Shown: positions 43,258 to 52,274 of the stretch, one piece after another
How the letters are laid out: every line of letters starts with the position of its first letter
How positions within the stretch are numbered: the stretch's first letter is position 1
Source: Halobellus sp. LT62
GTDB lineage: Archaea; Halobacteriota; Halobacteria; Halobacteriales; Haloferacaceae
Assembly: GCF_037031285.1 (NCBI RefSeq)
Contig: NZ_JAYEZO010000002.1
Span: forward strand, 744,001 to 808,000
Direction: 5' to 3'
Length of the DNA: 64,000 nucleotides
Program-made: the position numbers and the translations under genes
Notes under the pieces: generated by a model
The model's database searches: none
What the model was told of the DNA's origin: nothing
The model's input: the letters and a program-made list of their open reading frames with translations, nothing else

Positions 43258-44559
43258 ATGACCGACCGCGCAGTGCGTGTCTTCTGTGTCGCCCTCGTCG
43301 TCGTCGCCCTCGTCGGGGGCGTCGGCGCGGCGACGCAGGACGCGTCGGCGCAGACGACGGAGACGATCGCCGGATCGCAGATCGCGCCGGACGACGTCTC
43401 GATGCGAGTCGCGCTCACGCCCGAGGGCACCGCGGCGTGGACGATCGAGTATCGGGTTCGCCTCGACGACGAGAACACCACCGAGGCGTTCGAGAGCCTC
43501 CAGACCGATATCAGCAACAACGAAACGGAGTACACCGCGCAGTTCCGCGATCGGATGGCCTCGACCGCGGCCACCGCGGAGAACGCCACCGGCCGAGAGA
43601 TGGCGATTCAGGACGTCTCGGTCGCTGCGACCCGACAGCAGTTACCACAGGACTACGGCGTGGTAACCTACACCTTCGTCTGGACGAACTTCGCGGTCGC
43701 CGACGGCGGCGAAATCCGCGCTGGCGACGCGATTGCGGGGCTCTTCCTCGACGAGGAGACGACCCTGCAGATCTCGTGGCCGGACGGCTACACGCTCGAT
43801 ACGGCACAGCCGGACCCGGACGACACGCGCTTGGGTTCGCGACTTGTCGTCTGGAACGGCCCGCTCGACTTCGGGCCCAACGAACCGACCCTCGTCGCCG
43901 TCGAATCGACCGGCGACGGCGTGACCACCACGCCCGCCGACGACGCGGGAGCGGGCGACGGAGCCAACCCGCTCCGCTATGACGTTGTCGCGCTCGTCGT
44001 CGTCGCCGCTGGTGCGGGTGGCTGGCTGCTGTACCGACGTCGCGGCGGGAGATCGCACGTCGGCGGCGACTCGACGGGTGCGGACGCGACCGGGTCGTCG
44101 ACGGCGACCCCGACCGCCTCGACCGCCGACACTGGCGCGGTACCGGATTCCGACGGGAATGCCGCCGAGACGCCCGAGGACGCGACGAGCGACACCACGG
44201 CGGAGTCCGCAAGCGCCGCCGCGGCGAGTGGAGGCGAGACCGACGAGACGCCCCCGTGGGAGGACGAACTCCTCAGCAACGAAGAGCGCGTGCTCGCGCT
44301 CGTCGAACACGAGGGCGGACGGATCAAGCAGCAGGAAGTCGCCCGTACGCTCGACTGGACCGACGCGAAAACGAGCCAAGTCATCCGGAAGATGCGCGAT
44401 GCGGACAAACTCGACGCGTTCCGCTTGGGCCGCGAGAACGTGCTCGTCCTCCCCGGGGAGAGCTTGGCTCCGGGCGGTCCCGACGACGAGAGTGGAGACA
44501 CGAGCGGAAGCGAGGATACGGACGGAGCCGGGGACACGAACGAAAACGGGGACACGTGA
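43258..44559 (+). CDS. Membrane-anchored protein with extracellular domain and cytoplasmic winged helix
   Basis: 433 residues: a signal peptide (about 1-33), an extracellular beta-rich domain (about 34-225), one membrane helix (LRYDVVALVVVAAGAGGWLLY, about 240-262), a Ser/Thr/Ala/Asp-rich linker, and a winged-helix domain near 345-405 (LLSNEERVLALVEHEGGRIKQQEVA, TDAKTSQVIRKMRD). The layout suggests a one-component sensor that carries an outside signal to DNA from the membrane, or a membrane-tethered regulator. The ligand is unknown. The gene next to it is also exported, which could be its target. Confidence 0.85.
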   Translation: MTDRAVRVFCVALVVVALVGGVGAATQDASAQTTETIAGSQIAPDDVSMRVALTPEGTAAWTIEYRVRLDDENTTEAFESLQTDISNNETEYTAQFRDRMASTAATAENATGREMAIQDVSVAATRQQLPQDYGVVTYTFVWTNFAVADGGEIRAGDAIAGLFLDEETTLQISWPDGYTLDTAQPDPDDTRLGSRLVVWNGPLDFGPNEPTLVAVESTGDGVTTTPADDAGAGDGANPLRYDVVALVVVAAGAGGWLLYRRRGGRSHVGGDSTGADATGSSTATPTASTADTGAVPDSDGNAAETPEDATSDTTAESASAAAASGGETDETPPWEDELLSNEERVLALVEHEGGRIKQQEVARTLDWTDAKTSQVIRKMRDADKLDAFRLGRENVLVLPGESLAPGGPDDESGDTSGSEDTDGAGDTNENGDT

Positions 44560-44739
44560 CTGTGAATCACCCCCGGATCAGGCCCCGAGGCGCTCGGCCC
44601 GTTCCGTCGGTAGATGCCAATGCGAGGTGTAGCGGTTCTCTCTGGGCACTCCACTCGGCGTCTTTGCGGTACCCCGCTTCCGTCCCCGAAACAATCCGGA
44701 TTAACCCGGCGAAAATGGGCCAAAGGATGGTGGAGGTAT

Positions 44740-45915
44740 ATGGCGATACGTGATATAGCGATATCCGTGATGCGATCCGAACTGACGCTACTCGTCGCCC
44801 TCGTCGTCGTGCTCGCGATGGTCCCCATCGGCGCTGTCGCGACGGCTGCCGACTCGCCGGCGTCACTTGCTGCCGAGTCGACATCGGCGCAGGTGGACGG
44901 TACCGACACGGCGACGCCGCAGTCGAATGAGACGGACGAGACGGCGTCCGAGGAGGACGAATCGTCGTCGCTCAGTCCGGGCGCACAACTCGCGGGGGTG
45001 GTGGCAGTCCAGCGAACGGAAATCGATAGCGAAGTCGGTTCACGGGCCTTCGGGCAGCGGGTCGCCGCCGCGGCGACGAACGACTCCAAGGCGGCGGTCA
45101 TCGCGACCGACGTCAACGACAGCCGCGAGCGGATCGATCGGCTCCGCGAGCGACTCGCCGAACTGGAGCGCTCTCGCGAGGCCGGAAACGTCTCGGAGGG
45201 TCGCTACCGCGCGAACGCGGCGCAGCTGACCGCCGAGATCAACGCGATCGAGCGGCGACTCGAACAGGCCAACGAGAGCGCTTCGACACTGCCAGAGCCG
45301 GTGCGCGAGGCCAACGGCATCAACACCTCGAACATCGAACGCCTTCGGACGGAGGCCCGAAACCTCTCGGGTCCCGAGATCGCCGAGATCGCCCGCGGCA
45401 TCGCCGGTGATAATGCCGGTCGAGGAATGAGCGCCGCCGCACCGGGGCGGAGCGGTGGTCTCCCCGGGCAGAGCGATAGCTCACCGGGAGAGCGCGGTGA
45501 CGCACCCGACCGCAGCGGTGACCAGTTGGGAGACGCAACCGGTAACGCAACGAACGACAGCGAGCGTGATGCGGGGGGAAACGGGAACCCGGTCGCCTCC
45601 GGCGGCCGTGATCGAGGGAGTCAGTCGACGGACCTCGAACGCGGGTCTGCATCGATCGGTGACGGCGGTGAGGCGGAATCGAACGCGACCCGCGGAGGGG
45701 CAGCGAATAACGGTTCCTCGGGCGAGACAGCGCGTGAACGGGAATCCGGTTCCAGCGAGCGAGACGGCATCACGTCGGGCGTTCACTCGTCCGACGATCC
45801 CGGCCAAGGCGAAGACGTTCCGGGACAGAGCGGTGACGTTTTCGGACAGCGCGGGAACGCCTTTGCATCCACCGCGACGGATCTACTCCGCGCCGCGGCC
45901 TCGGTGATGGATTGA
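44740..45915 (+). CDS. Secreted protein with coiled coil and degenerate GQSGD repeats
   Basis: 391 residues: signal peptide or N-terminal anchor (LTLLVALVVVLAMVPIGAVA), a globular-helical part with a coiled coil (INDRERIDRL...LAELERSREAG, about 125-190), then a long low-complexity region with repeated P-G-Q/R-S-G-D motifs. No cysteines or enzyme motifs were seen. The start is uncertain: 44740 follows GGAGGT by only 2 bases, and an ATG at 44770 gives a compact signal peptide. A haloarchaea-specific family; function unknown. Confidence 0.75.
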   Translation: MAIRDIAISVMRSELTLLVALVVVLAMVPIGAVATAADSPASLAAESTSAQVDGTDTATPQSNETDETASEEDESSSLSPGAQLAGVVAVQRTEIDSEVGSRAFGQRVAAAATNDSKAAVIATDVNDSRERIDRLRERLAELERSREAGNVSEGRYRANAAQLTAEINAIERRLEQANESASTLPEPVREANGINTSNIERLRTEARNLSGPEIAEIARGIAGDNAGRGMSAAAPGRSGGLPGQSDSSPGERGDAPDRSGDQLGDATGNATNDSERDAGGNGNPVASGGRDRGSQSTDLERGSASIGDGGEAESNATRGGAANNGSSGETARERESGSSERDGITSGVHSSDDPGQGEDVPGQSGDVFGQRGNAFASTATDLLRAAASVMD

Positions 45916-45960
45916 TCCGCCGGAGCGCGTGAAACTCAGTTTTGATACCAAAGGAGTAGC

Positions 45961-45968
45961 GTTATATT
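45961..45968 (+). promoter_or_regulatory. TATA box of the small membrane protein gene
   Basis: GTTATATT is centred 27 bases before the ATG at 45992, which supports that start over an in-frame GTG at 45929. Confidence 0.5.
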
Positions 45969-45991
45969 CACTCCCGGAGAGAGCAGAACCA

Positions 45992-46405
45992 ATGGAGTAT
46001 GCGTACCCGATCGTCGGGTTCTTTGTGGGGATGACGCTCATCGCCACGAGCGTCTTCTCCGCGTTCGTCTACACGCCGACGACGTCTTCGATCGTCGATA
46101 CGGTCCTGACGGCGTTCACCGGCGTCACGCTGCAGATCGGCGACTTTCTGGCCGTTTCGTCGGTGGTCGCAATCGTGTTCAACCTCCTCTCAACCCAACT
46201 CGGTGTCCGGTTTTCACTTGCGGTCCCTTTCGTCATCGGCTATACGTTCACTCACGTCATCATCTACTACTCGTCGCTGCGGATTACCGACGTGCAGAGC
46301 CAACCGATGGATCCGAACTTCGACATTCGTGAGAATCCGCTCCAACTTGCCACCCTCGCGATTCCGGGCGCGTTGGTACTTCTCCCGGCGGGTAGACGGC
46401 GATAA
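45992..46405 (+). CDS. Small membrane protein of unknown function
   Basis: 137 residues with about four membrane helices (roughly 5-26, 45-66, 75-97 and 112-130). It begins MEYAYPIVGFFVGMTLI and has a polar loop with a MDPNFDIRENPLQ motif before the last helix. No family is recognised. The start is set by the TATA box 27 bases upstream. It is separate from the secreted protein gene upstream and the tRNA downstream. Confidence 0.7.
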   Translation: MEYAYPIVGFFVGMTLIATSVFSAFVYTPTTSSIVDTVLTAFTGVTLQIGDFLAVSSVVAIVFNLLSTQLGVRFSLAVPFVIGYTFTHVIIYYSSLRITDVQSQPMDPNFDIRENPLQLATLAIPGALVLLPAGRRR

Positions 46406-46766
46406 AGCGATGGGTAAAACGGTTCTTTGAACCAAAGGCGCATTTACGTGTGTCTCCCCCGTAGTCGAATCTGCCCCGGTTGGGCCGCCCGCGATTCGGT
46501 CCCCGCCGACGCGACCACCCACCCGATTCGGCCCGTCCCTCCCCCCGGCCCTCCACGCCGAATCGGCGGCCGCTTCCGGGCACCCCGCTGACGCAGGCCC
46601 TCTCCGCTGACCTTCGCGGCCTCTCCAAACGGTTTCTTCGACGCTGGTGCTCCCGTAACGGCTCCCGCCTTCGAATGTTGTGTACGTTCGAACCCAGTGA
46701 ACTGCTTTTCTAGTGGGCTTCGAAACGCCTGCCTCGACGTGAGTCTGCGGTGTCGCGGTCGAGAAG
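46406..46766. other. GC-rich intergenic region, no gene recognised
   Basis: The stretch is rich in C/T runs on the plus strand and contains three copies of a CGATTCGG/CCGAATCG motif (near 46491, 46523 and 46558). RNase P RNA and SRP RNA hallmarks are absent. A small structured RNA cannot be excluded, but nothing supports one directly. Confidence 0.3.
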
Positions 46767-46840
46767 AGCCAGGGGTGGGATTCGAACCCACGAAGTCTCG
46801 ATTACAAGTCGAGTGCATGAACCGCCCATGCTCCCCTGGC
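46767..46840 (-). tRNA. tRNA-Thr (anticodon UGU)
   Basis: The 74-nt cloverleaf reads on the minus strand: acceptor stem GCCAGGG/CCCTGGC, D stem GCAT/ATGC, anticodon stem CTCGA/TCGAG with loop CTTGTAA (anticodon TGT), and T arm GTGGGTTCGAATCCCAC. CCA is not encoded. Confidence 0.95.
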
Positions 46841-46905
46841 GCGTGTCGACGTACTCGGTCCTCTTTTGAATGTGTGTCGTTTTCGGCGGACGGCTCGACA
46901 GCCGA

Positions 46906-47448
46906 TCACTCCGACGCCGAGTCCGCTGTCTCTCCTTTTTCGATCCGCTTCTCGAACTGTATCCGGTGGGGACTGTACCCCCGTCCGCGGTAGAACTCGC
47001 GGGCCCGTCGGTTCGCCGCCATCGCTTCTAGGGAGATGACAGTCGCGTCGGCCTCCCGAAGCGCCGCTTCGGCCTCGTCCATCAGCGCGGTCCCGACGTC
47101 GGCACCGCGGTACTCCGGGTCGACGTAGACGTTCCGGACGACGCCCCGCGTCTCGTCCTGCGCGTACGCCCCGCGCTCGATATCGAACGTCACGAAGCCG
47201 ACGACCTCGCCTCCGCTTCGGGCGACGCGGACACCGCCGCTCACCGCCTGTCGCGCGATCGTATCGCGGACGACAGGCCGGTTTTCCTCCGGGAGGATAT
47301 GCGAGTCGTGCGCCCGCTGGTCGGTCGCGAGCGCGACCCACAGGTCGACGAGCGCGTCGACGACCGACGGGTCCGGACGGTCGATCGACACGGCGGATGC
47401 GTCGCTCACGGCGTCTGTGGCCGGTCCGCTTGCGTCGGATCCCTCCAT
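46906..47448 (-). CDS. GNAT family N-acetyltransferase
   Basis: 180 residues. The acetyl-CoA binding motif is VVRNVYVDPEYRGADVGTAL, preceded by GGEVVGFVTFDIERG and followed by VISLEAMAANRRAREFYRGRGY. The acceptor substrate is unknown. The start at 47448 gives a normal length; the frame is open further upstream across the divergent gene at 47605, but that part is a GC-rich shadow. It is divergent from the DNA glycosylase gene. Confidence 0.9.
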   Translation of the reverse strand: MEGSDASGPATDAVSDASAVSIDRPDPSVVDALVDLWVALATDQRAHDSHILPEENRPVVRDTIARQAVSGGVRVARSGGEVVGFVTFDIERGAYAQDETRGVVRNVYVDPEYRGADVGTALMDEAEAALREADATVISLEAMAANRRAREFYRGRGYSPHRIQFEKRIEKGETADSASE

Positions 47449-47604
47449 ACACCCGATTCGGTCGACGAACGGATATATCCGTCTGCTCGGGGAGCCGACG
47501 ACGACTTCGCCGCTTCGAGTGCGACACAGACGACGGCGCGCCGAGTGCGACACAAACCACCGCGAGCGACGCGTCTTTGTCCGCCCGCTCCCGACTGTCC
47601 GTCG

Positions 47605-48168
47605 ATGGACCCGATCCGGACCGACCCGAAGCTGGGGCCGTTGGTGGAAACGCACGGCGAGCTGCCGATCGGCACCGCCGACGACGAGTTCGAACGCTTC
47701 GTCGTGTCGATCGTGAACCAGCAGCTCTCCGTCGAGTCGGCGGCGGCGATCCGCGAACGGCTGTTCGATCGCGTCGACGTGACGCCGGCGGGCGTGCGGG
47801 ACGCCGACGACGCGACACTCCGGGACGTCGGGCTCTCGGGGCAGAAGATCGAGTACGTACGCAACGTCGCAAACGCGTTCGAAGAGCGGGATCTGACGCG
47901 CGAGGGGCTCGAAGGAGAGCCCGACGGAGCAGTGCTCGATACGCTGACCGAGATCCGCGGCGTCGGCGTCTGGACCGGGAAAATGTACCTCATCTTCGTG
48001 CTGGGTCGCCCGGACGTGTTCCCGGTCGAAGACCTCGGGATCCGAAAGGGGATGGCCGAACTCTACGGCTTCGACGAGGACGACCGTGACGGGATGAACG
48101 AGCACGCCGAGCGGTGGCGGCCGTATCGGAGCCACGCGAGCAGGTATCTCTGGCGCGTCGTCGACTGA
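47605..48168 (+). CDS. AlkA-type DNA-3-methyladenine glycosylase
   Basis: This 187-residue HhH-GPD protein has VVSIVNQQLSVESAAAIRERL, helix-hairpin-helix DTLTEIRGVGVWTGKMYLIF, and the catalytic Asp in DVFPVEDLGIRKGMAELYG. It removes alkylated bases from DNA in base-excision repair. The family is usually longer when an N-terminal AlkA domain is present; this compact form is common in archaea. Start 47605 agrees with family N termini. Confidence 0.93.
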   Translation: MDPIRTDPKLGPLVETHGELPIGTADDEFERFVVSIVNQQLSVESAAAIRERLFDRVDVTPAGVRDADDATLRDVGLSGQKIEYVRNVANAFEERDLTREGLEGEPDGAVLDTLTEIRGVGVWTGKMYLIFVLGRPDVFPVEDLGIRKGMAELYGFDEDDRDGMNEHAERWRPYRSHASRYLWRVVD

Positions 48169-48319
48169 CTGCAGACCCCTACATCGTCGACTGGTTGACT
48201 GCCCTGCTCCTGACGAGTCGTGGACGATTCGCCGAGTCTCCCGCCCATTTGAAACGCTTGTTGAGTTTATTATCCGGGTTAAGGAAACGTTGAAACCCCG
48301 AGCGGCCCAGATTCAGTGT

Positions 48320-50308
48320 ATGGATATCGACGACGTCAACGCCGTCGCGGTTCTCGGCGCGGGGAGTATGGGCCACGGGATCGCCGAGGTAGCCGCGCTC
48401 GCCGGGTTCGAGGTCCGCCTCCGCGACATCGAAGAGGAGTTCGTGCGAAACGGCTACGAGCAGATCGAGTGGTCGCTGGATAAACTCGTCGAGCAGGGAC
48501 AGATATCGGAGTCCGACGCCGAGTCGACGCTCGATCGTATTTCGACGCACGTCGACATCGCGGAGGCGGTCGACGATGTCGACGTCGTCATCGAGGCCGT
48601 CCCGGAGAAGGTTTCGATCAAGAGAGACGTCTACGCAGACCTCGCTGCGGCCGCTCCCGACGAAGCGGTCTTCGCGACGAATACGTCGAGTATCTCGATC
48701 ACCGAACTGGGCGAGATGACGGATCGTCCGGCGCGATTCTGCGGGATGCACTTCTTTAATCCGCCGATTCGGATGGAACTCGTCGAAGTCATCTCCGGCG
48801 AGGAGACGAGCGAGTCGACGCTCGATCTCGTCACCGAACTCGCAGAAGAGATGGGAAAGACGCCCGTCCGAGTGCACAAAGACAGTCCGGGATTCATCGT
48901 CAACCGCGTGCTCACGCCACTGATGAACGAGGCGGCGTGGATCGTCGAGGAGGGTGACGCGACCGTCGCCGAGGTCGATTCCACGACGAAGTACGGCCTC
49001 GGGCTCCCGATGGGGAGCTTCGAGTTGGCCGATCAGGTCGGCATCGACGTCGGCTATCACGTCCTCGAGTATATGCAAGAAAAAATCGGCGACGCCTACC
49101 GACCGTGTCCGCTCCTCGAAGCGAAGGTCGAGGCGGGCGACCTCGGCAAGAAAACGGGAGCCGGGTTCTACGACTACGAATCGGGCGATGGCGCGCAGGT
49201 GCCGTCCGATCAGGTCCGCGAGGACGTCGCCGACCGGCTCTTGGCCGTCCTCGCCAACGAAGTGGCCGGGCTCATCGAGAACGAGGTCGCCGAGGCTGAG
49301 GCGATCGACACGGCCGTCAAACTCGGCGGCCGATGGGCTGACGGCCCCGCGCTGATGCTCGACGAACGGGACCTCTCGGAACTTCTCGACGTGCTCGACG
49401 AGCGTTACGAGGAGACGGGCGAGGAGCGCTACGAGGCCGTCTCGTACCTCCGCGAACTCGTCGACGCCGGGAGCAGTTTCCACGGGTCGGCCGAGGTGGA
49501 AGACGCCAACGGCGACGACGGCTACGACTACGACGCGGTCACCGTCGAGGTCCGCGAGCGCGTCGGTCACGTCGTCTTGGACCGACCCCACCGGATGAAT
49601 ACGATCACCGACACGATTCTCGAAGAACTCCGCGACGCGGTCGAGCGCTTCGAGGACGACGAGGAGGTTCGATCGGTGCTCATCACCGGCGCGGGTGACC
49701 GGGCGTTCTCCGCCGGGGCAGACATCCAGGCAATGGCGGGCGGCGCGGGCGACGTCAATCGCGCGGCCGACCTCTCGCGGCTCGGACAGGAGACCTTTGG
49801 CCGACTGGAGTCCTCGGAGCTCCCGGTCGTCGCGGGCGTCGACGGCTACTGTCTCGGTGGTGGGATGGAACTCGCGACGGGCGCGGACCTCCGCGTCGCC
49901 TCCGAGCGCTCGGAGTTCGGCCAGCCCGAACACGACCTCGGGCTCATCCCCGGCTGGGGCGGCACCGTCCGACTCCAGCGCATCGTCGGAATGGGTCGTG
50001 CGAAGGAGATCATCTTCACCGCGGATCGCTACGACGCCGAGACGATGGCCGACTACGGCTTCGTCAACGAGGTCGTCGCCAACGAGGAGCTCGAAGCGCG
50101 CGCGTTCGAGTTGGCGCGGGACCTCGCGGCGGGGCCGCCGATCGCCCAGCGGTACACGAAGCGCGCGATGCACCGCGGCTGGGACGACGTCGACGCCGGA
50201 CTGGACGTCGAGGCGCAGTCGTTCGGCCTGCTCTTCGACACCGAGGACCTGATGACCGGAATGACGGCGTTTATGGGCGACTCGGAGCCCGAATTCGAGG
50301 GGAAGTGA
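48320..50308 (+). CDS. Fused 3-hydroxyacyl-CoA dehydrogenase / enoyl-CoA hydratase
   Basis: 662 residues. N-terminal HAD part: VAVLGAGSMGHGIAEV (13-28), VIEAVPEKVSIK, TNTSSISITEL, and the catalytic HFFNPPIRMELVEV with SPGFIVNRVLTPLMNEA. C-terminal crotonase part (about 415-662): VLDRPHRMNTI, SAGADIQAMAG and GYCLGGGMELATGADLR (oxyanion hole), GLIPGWGGTVRLQRIVG. It catalyses two consecutive beta-oxidation steps; the domain order (HAD first) is common in haloarchaea. A TATA-like GTTTATTA lies near 48265-48272. Confidence 0.95.
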   Translation: MDIDDVNAVAVLGAGSMGHGIAEVAALAGFEVRLRDIEEEFVRNGYEQIEWSLDKLVEQGQISESDAESTLDRISTHVDIAEAVDDVDVVIEAVPEKVSIKRDVYADLAAAAPDEAVFATNTSSISITELGEMTDRPARFCGMHFFNPPIRMELVEVISGEETSESTLDLVTELAEEMGKTPVRVHKDSPGFIVNRVLTPLMNEAAWIVEEGDATVAEVDSTTKYGLGLPMGSFELADQVGIDVGYHVLEYMQEKIGDAYRPCPLLEAKVEAGDLGKKTGAGFYDYESGDGAQVPSDQVREDVADRLLAVLANEVAGLIENEVAEAEAIDTAVKLGGRWADGPALMLDERDLSELLDVLDERYEETGEERYEAVSYLRELVDAGSSFHGSAEVEDANGDDGYDYDAVTVEVRERVGHVVLDRPHRMNTITDTILEELRDAVERFEDDEEVRSVLITGAGDRAFSAGADIQAMAGGAGDVNRAADLSRLGQETFGRLESSELPVVAGVDGYCLGGGMELATGADLRVASERSEFGQPEHDLGLIPGWGGTVRLQRIVGMGRAKEIIFTADRYDAETMADYGFVNEVVANEELEARAFELARDLAAGPPIAQRYTKRAMHRGWDDVDAGLDVEAQSFGLLFDTEDLMTGMTAFMGDSEPEFEGK

Positions 50309-50380
50309 GTCGGTCTGTACCGCCAAGTCGCGCGCTGAGACGTGCGCGAAACAGTGCCGCACCGCCTCTGTAACGGAATC

Positions 50381-50388
50381 TTTAAACG
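50381..50388 (+). promoter_or_regulatory. TATA box of tRNA-Glu
   Basis: TTTAAACG preceded by a purine-containing CGGAATC element lies 31 bases before the mature tRNA 5' end, consistent with a short trimmed leader. Confidence 0.5.
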
Positions 50389-50414
50389 AATATACCCGCC
50401 ACGTAGGGATGCAG

Positions 50415-50467
<53 letters not shown>

Positions 50468-50489
<22 letters not shown>

Positions 50490-50832
50490 CTTCTCCCGAA
50501 GCAAGTCGCCGAGCGACAGCGAGGCGGCTTGCGAAAACAGAAGCGCGCAGGGAAGGGATTTGAATCAGGAAGCAGCTTCGCTGCGACCGTGGTTCAAATC
50601 CCTGACCGAGCAGCCGTTTCTGCGAACGAAGTGAGCAGTACGGTGTCTAAGAAGGAATTTGAACCCTACCAGTCGCGCACAGCGAGCGTAGCGAGCGCGC
50701 ACGTCTGGTTCCGGTTCAAATCCCTGACCGAGTAGCCGTTTCTGCGAACGAAGTGAGCAGTGCGGTATCGACGAAGGGATTTGAGCAGCGAGCAACTCCG
50801 TTGCGAGTGAGTTCAGAATCCCTGACCGAGCA
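50468..50832 (+). repeat. Array of tRNA-Glu 3'-end copies
   Basis: The sequence TTCAAATCCCTGACCGAGCA ends the tRNA (copy 1, to 50489) and recurs at 50593-50612 (identical), 50715-50734 (one change, ...GAGTA) and 50812-50832 (one added base). Units are about 123, 122 and 98 bp. A further 34-bp segment beginning AGCCGTTTCTGCGAACGAAG repeats at 50613 and 50735. Each unit also has an inverted partial copy (GGGATTTGAA near 50555, GGAATTTGAA near 50654, GGGATTTGAG near 50776), so each can fold into a long hairpin. No complete second tRNA is present. Confidence 0.85.
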
Positions 50833-50894
50833 TCTCTTCGTGAAATTTTCTCCGACGAACCTCGGTGTCGTACCCTAAATTAATCGGAGTTCGC

Positions 50895-52199
50895 TCACTC
50901 CCGAAGCCCGTCGGCGACCCGTCTCGCCCGCTCGCGGATGCCGTCGGCGTCGCCAGTCTGGAGGCCGCCGAAGGCCTCGTCGTAGACGACGTCGCCGTCG
51001 ACCATCGCGAACGTCACGTCGTCGCCGTGCGCCGAGAAGACGAGATGCGAGAGCGGGTCGTACAGCGGCGTCGCGCGCGTTAGGTCCGTATCGAGCGCGA
51101 TCACGTCCGCCTTCCACCCCGGGCGGAGCGCGCCGACGTTCTCAAAGCCCGCCGCGCGAGCGCCGCCGAGGGTCGCCATCTCGAAGACGACCTGCGCGGG
51201 CGTTGCCTCCGGATCCAACTGATCGACCTTCTGGAGGAGGCTCGCCTGTTTCATCTCGGTGAAGGGATCGAGCGTGTTGTTGCAGGGCGGGCCGTCGTTG
51301 CCGAGTGCGACGTTGATCCCCCGGTCGAGGTAGTCGACGATCGGCGCGATCCCGGAGGCGAGTTTCATGTTCGAGGAGGGGCAGTAGGTGACGTGCGTGT
51401 CCGTCTCCGCGAGGATTTCCCGCTCGCGTTCGTCCGTGTGGACGCAGTGGGCGAGCACGACGTCCTCGCCGGTCAGGCCGACCTCGTCGAGCCACTCGAC
51501 GTTCCGCATTCCGGTGTCGGCCTCGACGGTCGCGATCTCCTCGGCGTTCTCGCTGGCGTGGGTGTGGATCCGGACGCCGTCGTAGCGGTCGGCGATCTCG
51601 CGCGCGCCGCGGAGGCACGCCTCGGTACAGCTCACGGCGAATCGCGGCGTGACCGCGTACTGAATCCGGCCGTCGGCCGCGCCGTGGTAGGTTTTGAGCA
51701 GGCGCTCGGTCGAGGCCAGCGCCTCGTCGGCGTCCTCGCGGAGTCCCTCCGGGGCCCGTTGGTCCATCAACACCTTCCCGAGTCGACCGCGGATCCCGAG
51801 ATCGAGCGCGGCCTCGAACGCCGCTTCGGCGTGGTGGACCGACAGGTGGTCGATGGCGGTCGTCGTTCCGCTTTCGAGCAGTTCGAGGTACCCGAGTTCG
51901 GCCGCCGTGCGCATTTCACCCTCCCCCAGCGACGCCTCCATCGGGAGGACGTGCGCCGAGAGCCACTCCAAGAGCGCGGTGTCGTCGGCGATTCCACGCC
52001 CGACGCTCTGGACGGAGTGGATGTGTCCGCCGACGAGCCCCGGTGAAATCAGGTCGAACTCCCGAACGGAGTGGTCGGGGTGAGCGGCTTCGATCTCCGA
52101 TCGCGGCCCGACTGCGACGACCTCGCTTCCCACGACGACGACTGCTCCCTCCTCGTAGACGGTCTCCGGATCGGCGACGACCGTTCCTGCCAGTAGCAT
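50895..52199 (-). CDS. Amidohydrolase, 5'-deoxyadenosine / MTA / SAH deaminase-like
   Basis: 434 residues. Metal ligands of the class III amidohydrolase barrel: PGLVGGHIHSVQSVGRG, RIHTHASENAEEI, VVLAHCVHTDERE, and GNDGPPCNNTLDPF with the catalytic Asp. It resembles the mtaD/DadD deaminases of S-adenosylmethionine by-product salvage. MKQASLLQKVDQLDP follows as in that group. Guanine deaminase is a less likely alternative. It is convergent with the tRNA-Glu region. Confidence 0.85.
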   Translation of the reverse strand: MLLAGTVVADPETVYEEGAVVVVGSEVVAVGPRSEIEAAHPDHSVREFDLISPGLVGGHIHSVQSVGRGIADDTALLEWLSAHVLPMEASLGEGEMRTAAELGYLELLESGTTTAIDHLSVHHAEAAFEAALDLGIRGRLGKVLMDQRAPEGLREDADEALASTERLLKTYHGAADGRIQYAVTPRFAVSCTEACLRGAREIADRYDGVRIHTHASENAEEIATVEADTGMRNVEWLDEVGLTGEDVVLAHCVHTDEREREILAETDTHVTYCPSSNMKLASGIAPIVDYLDRGINVALGNDGPPCNNTLDPFTEMKQASLLQKVDQLDPEATPAQVVFEMATLGGARAAGFENVGALRPGWKADVIALDTDLTRATPLYDPLSHLVFSAHGDDVTFAMVDGDVVYDEAFGGLQTGDADGIRERARRVADGLRE

Positions 52200-52274
52200 C
52201 CCACCGCTCGGAGTGGACGCGTCGACAAGTGCCTTCCGTTCGACGCGGCCGCGAGTCGCCGCCGATTCGGCCGT

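Noticed and set aside
46406-46766. RNase P RNA or SRP RNA
   Set aside because: Neither strand has the conserved RNase P core sequences or the SRP helix 8 motif that I would expect.
48179-50362. 727-codon minus-strand frame
   Set aside because: It mirrors the fused HAD/crotonase gene, whose motifs are complete; the antisense protein has no recognisable domain.
50490-50832. CRISPR array
   Set aside because: Repeats are few, unequal and clearly derived from the tRNA 3' end; the spacers are themselves partly duplicated and no cas gene is nearby.
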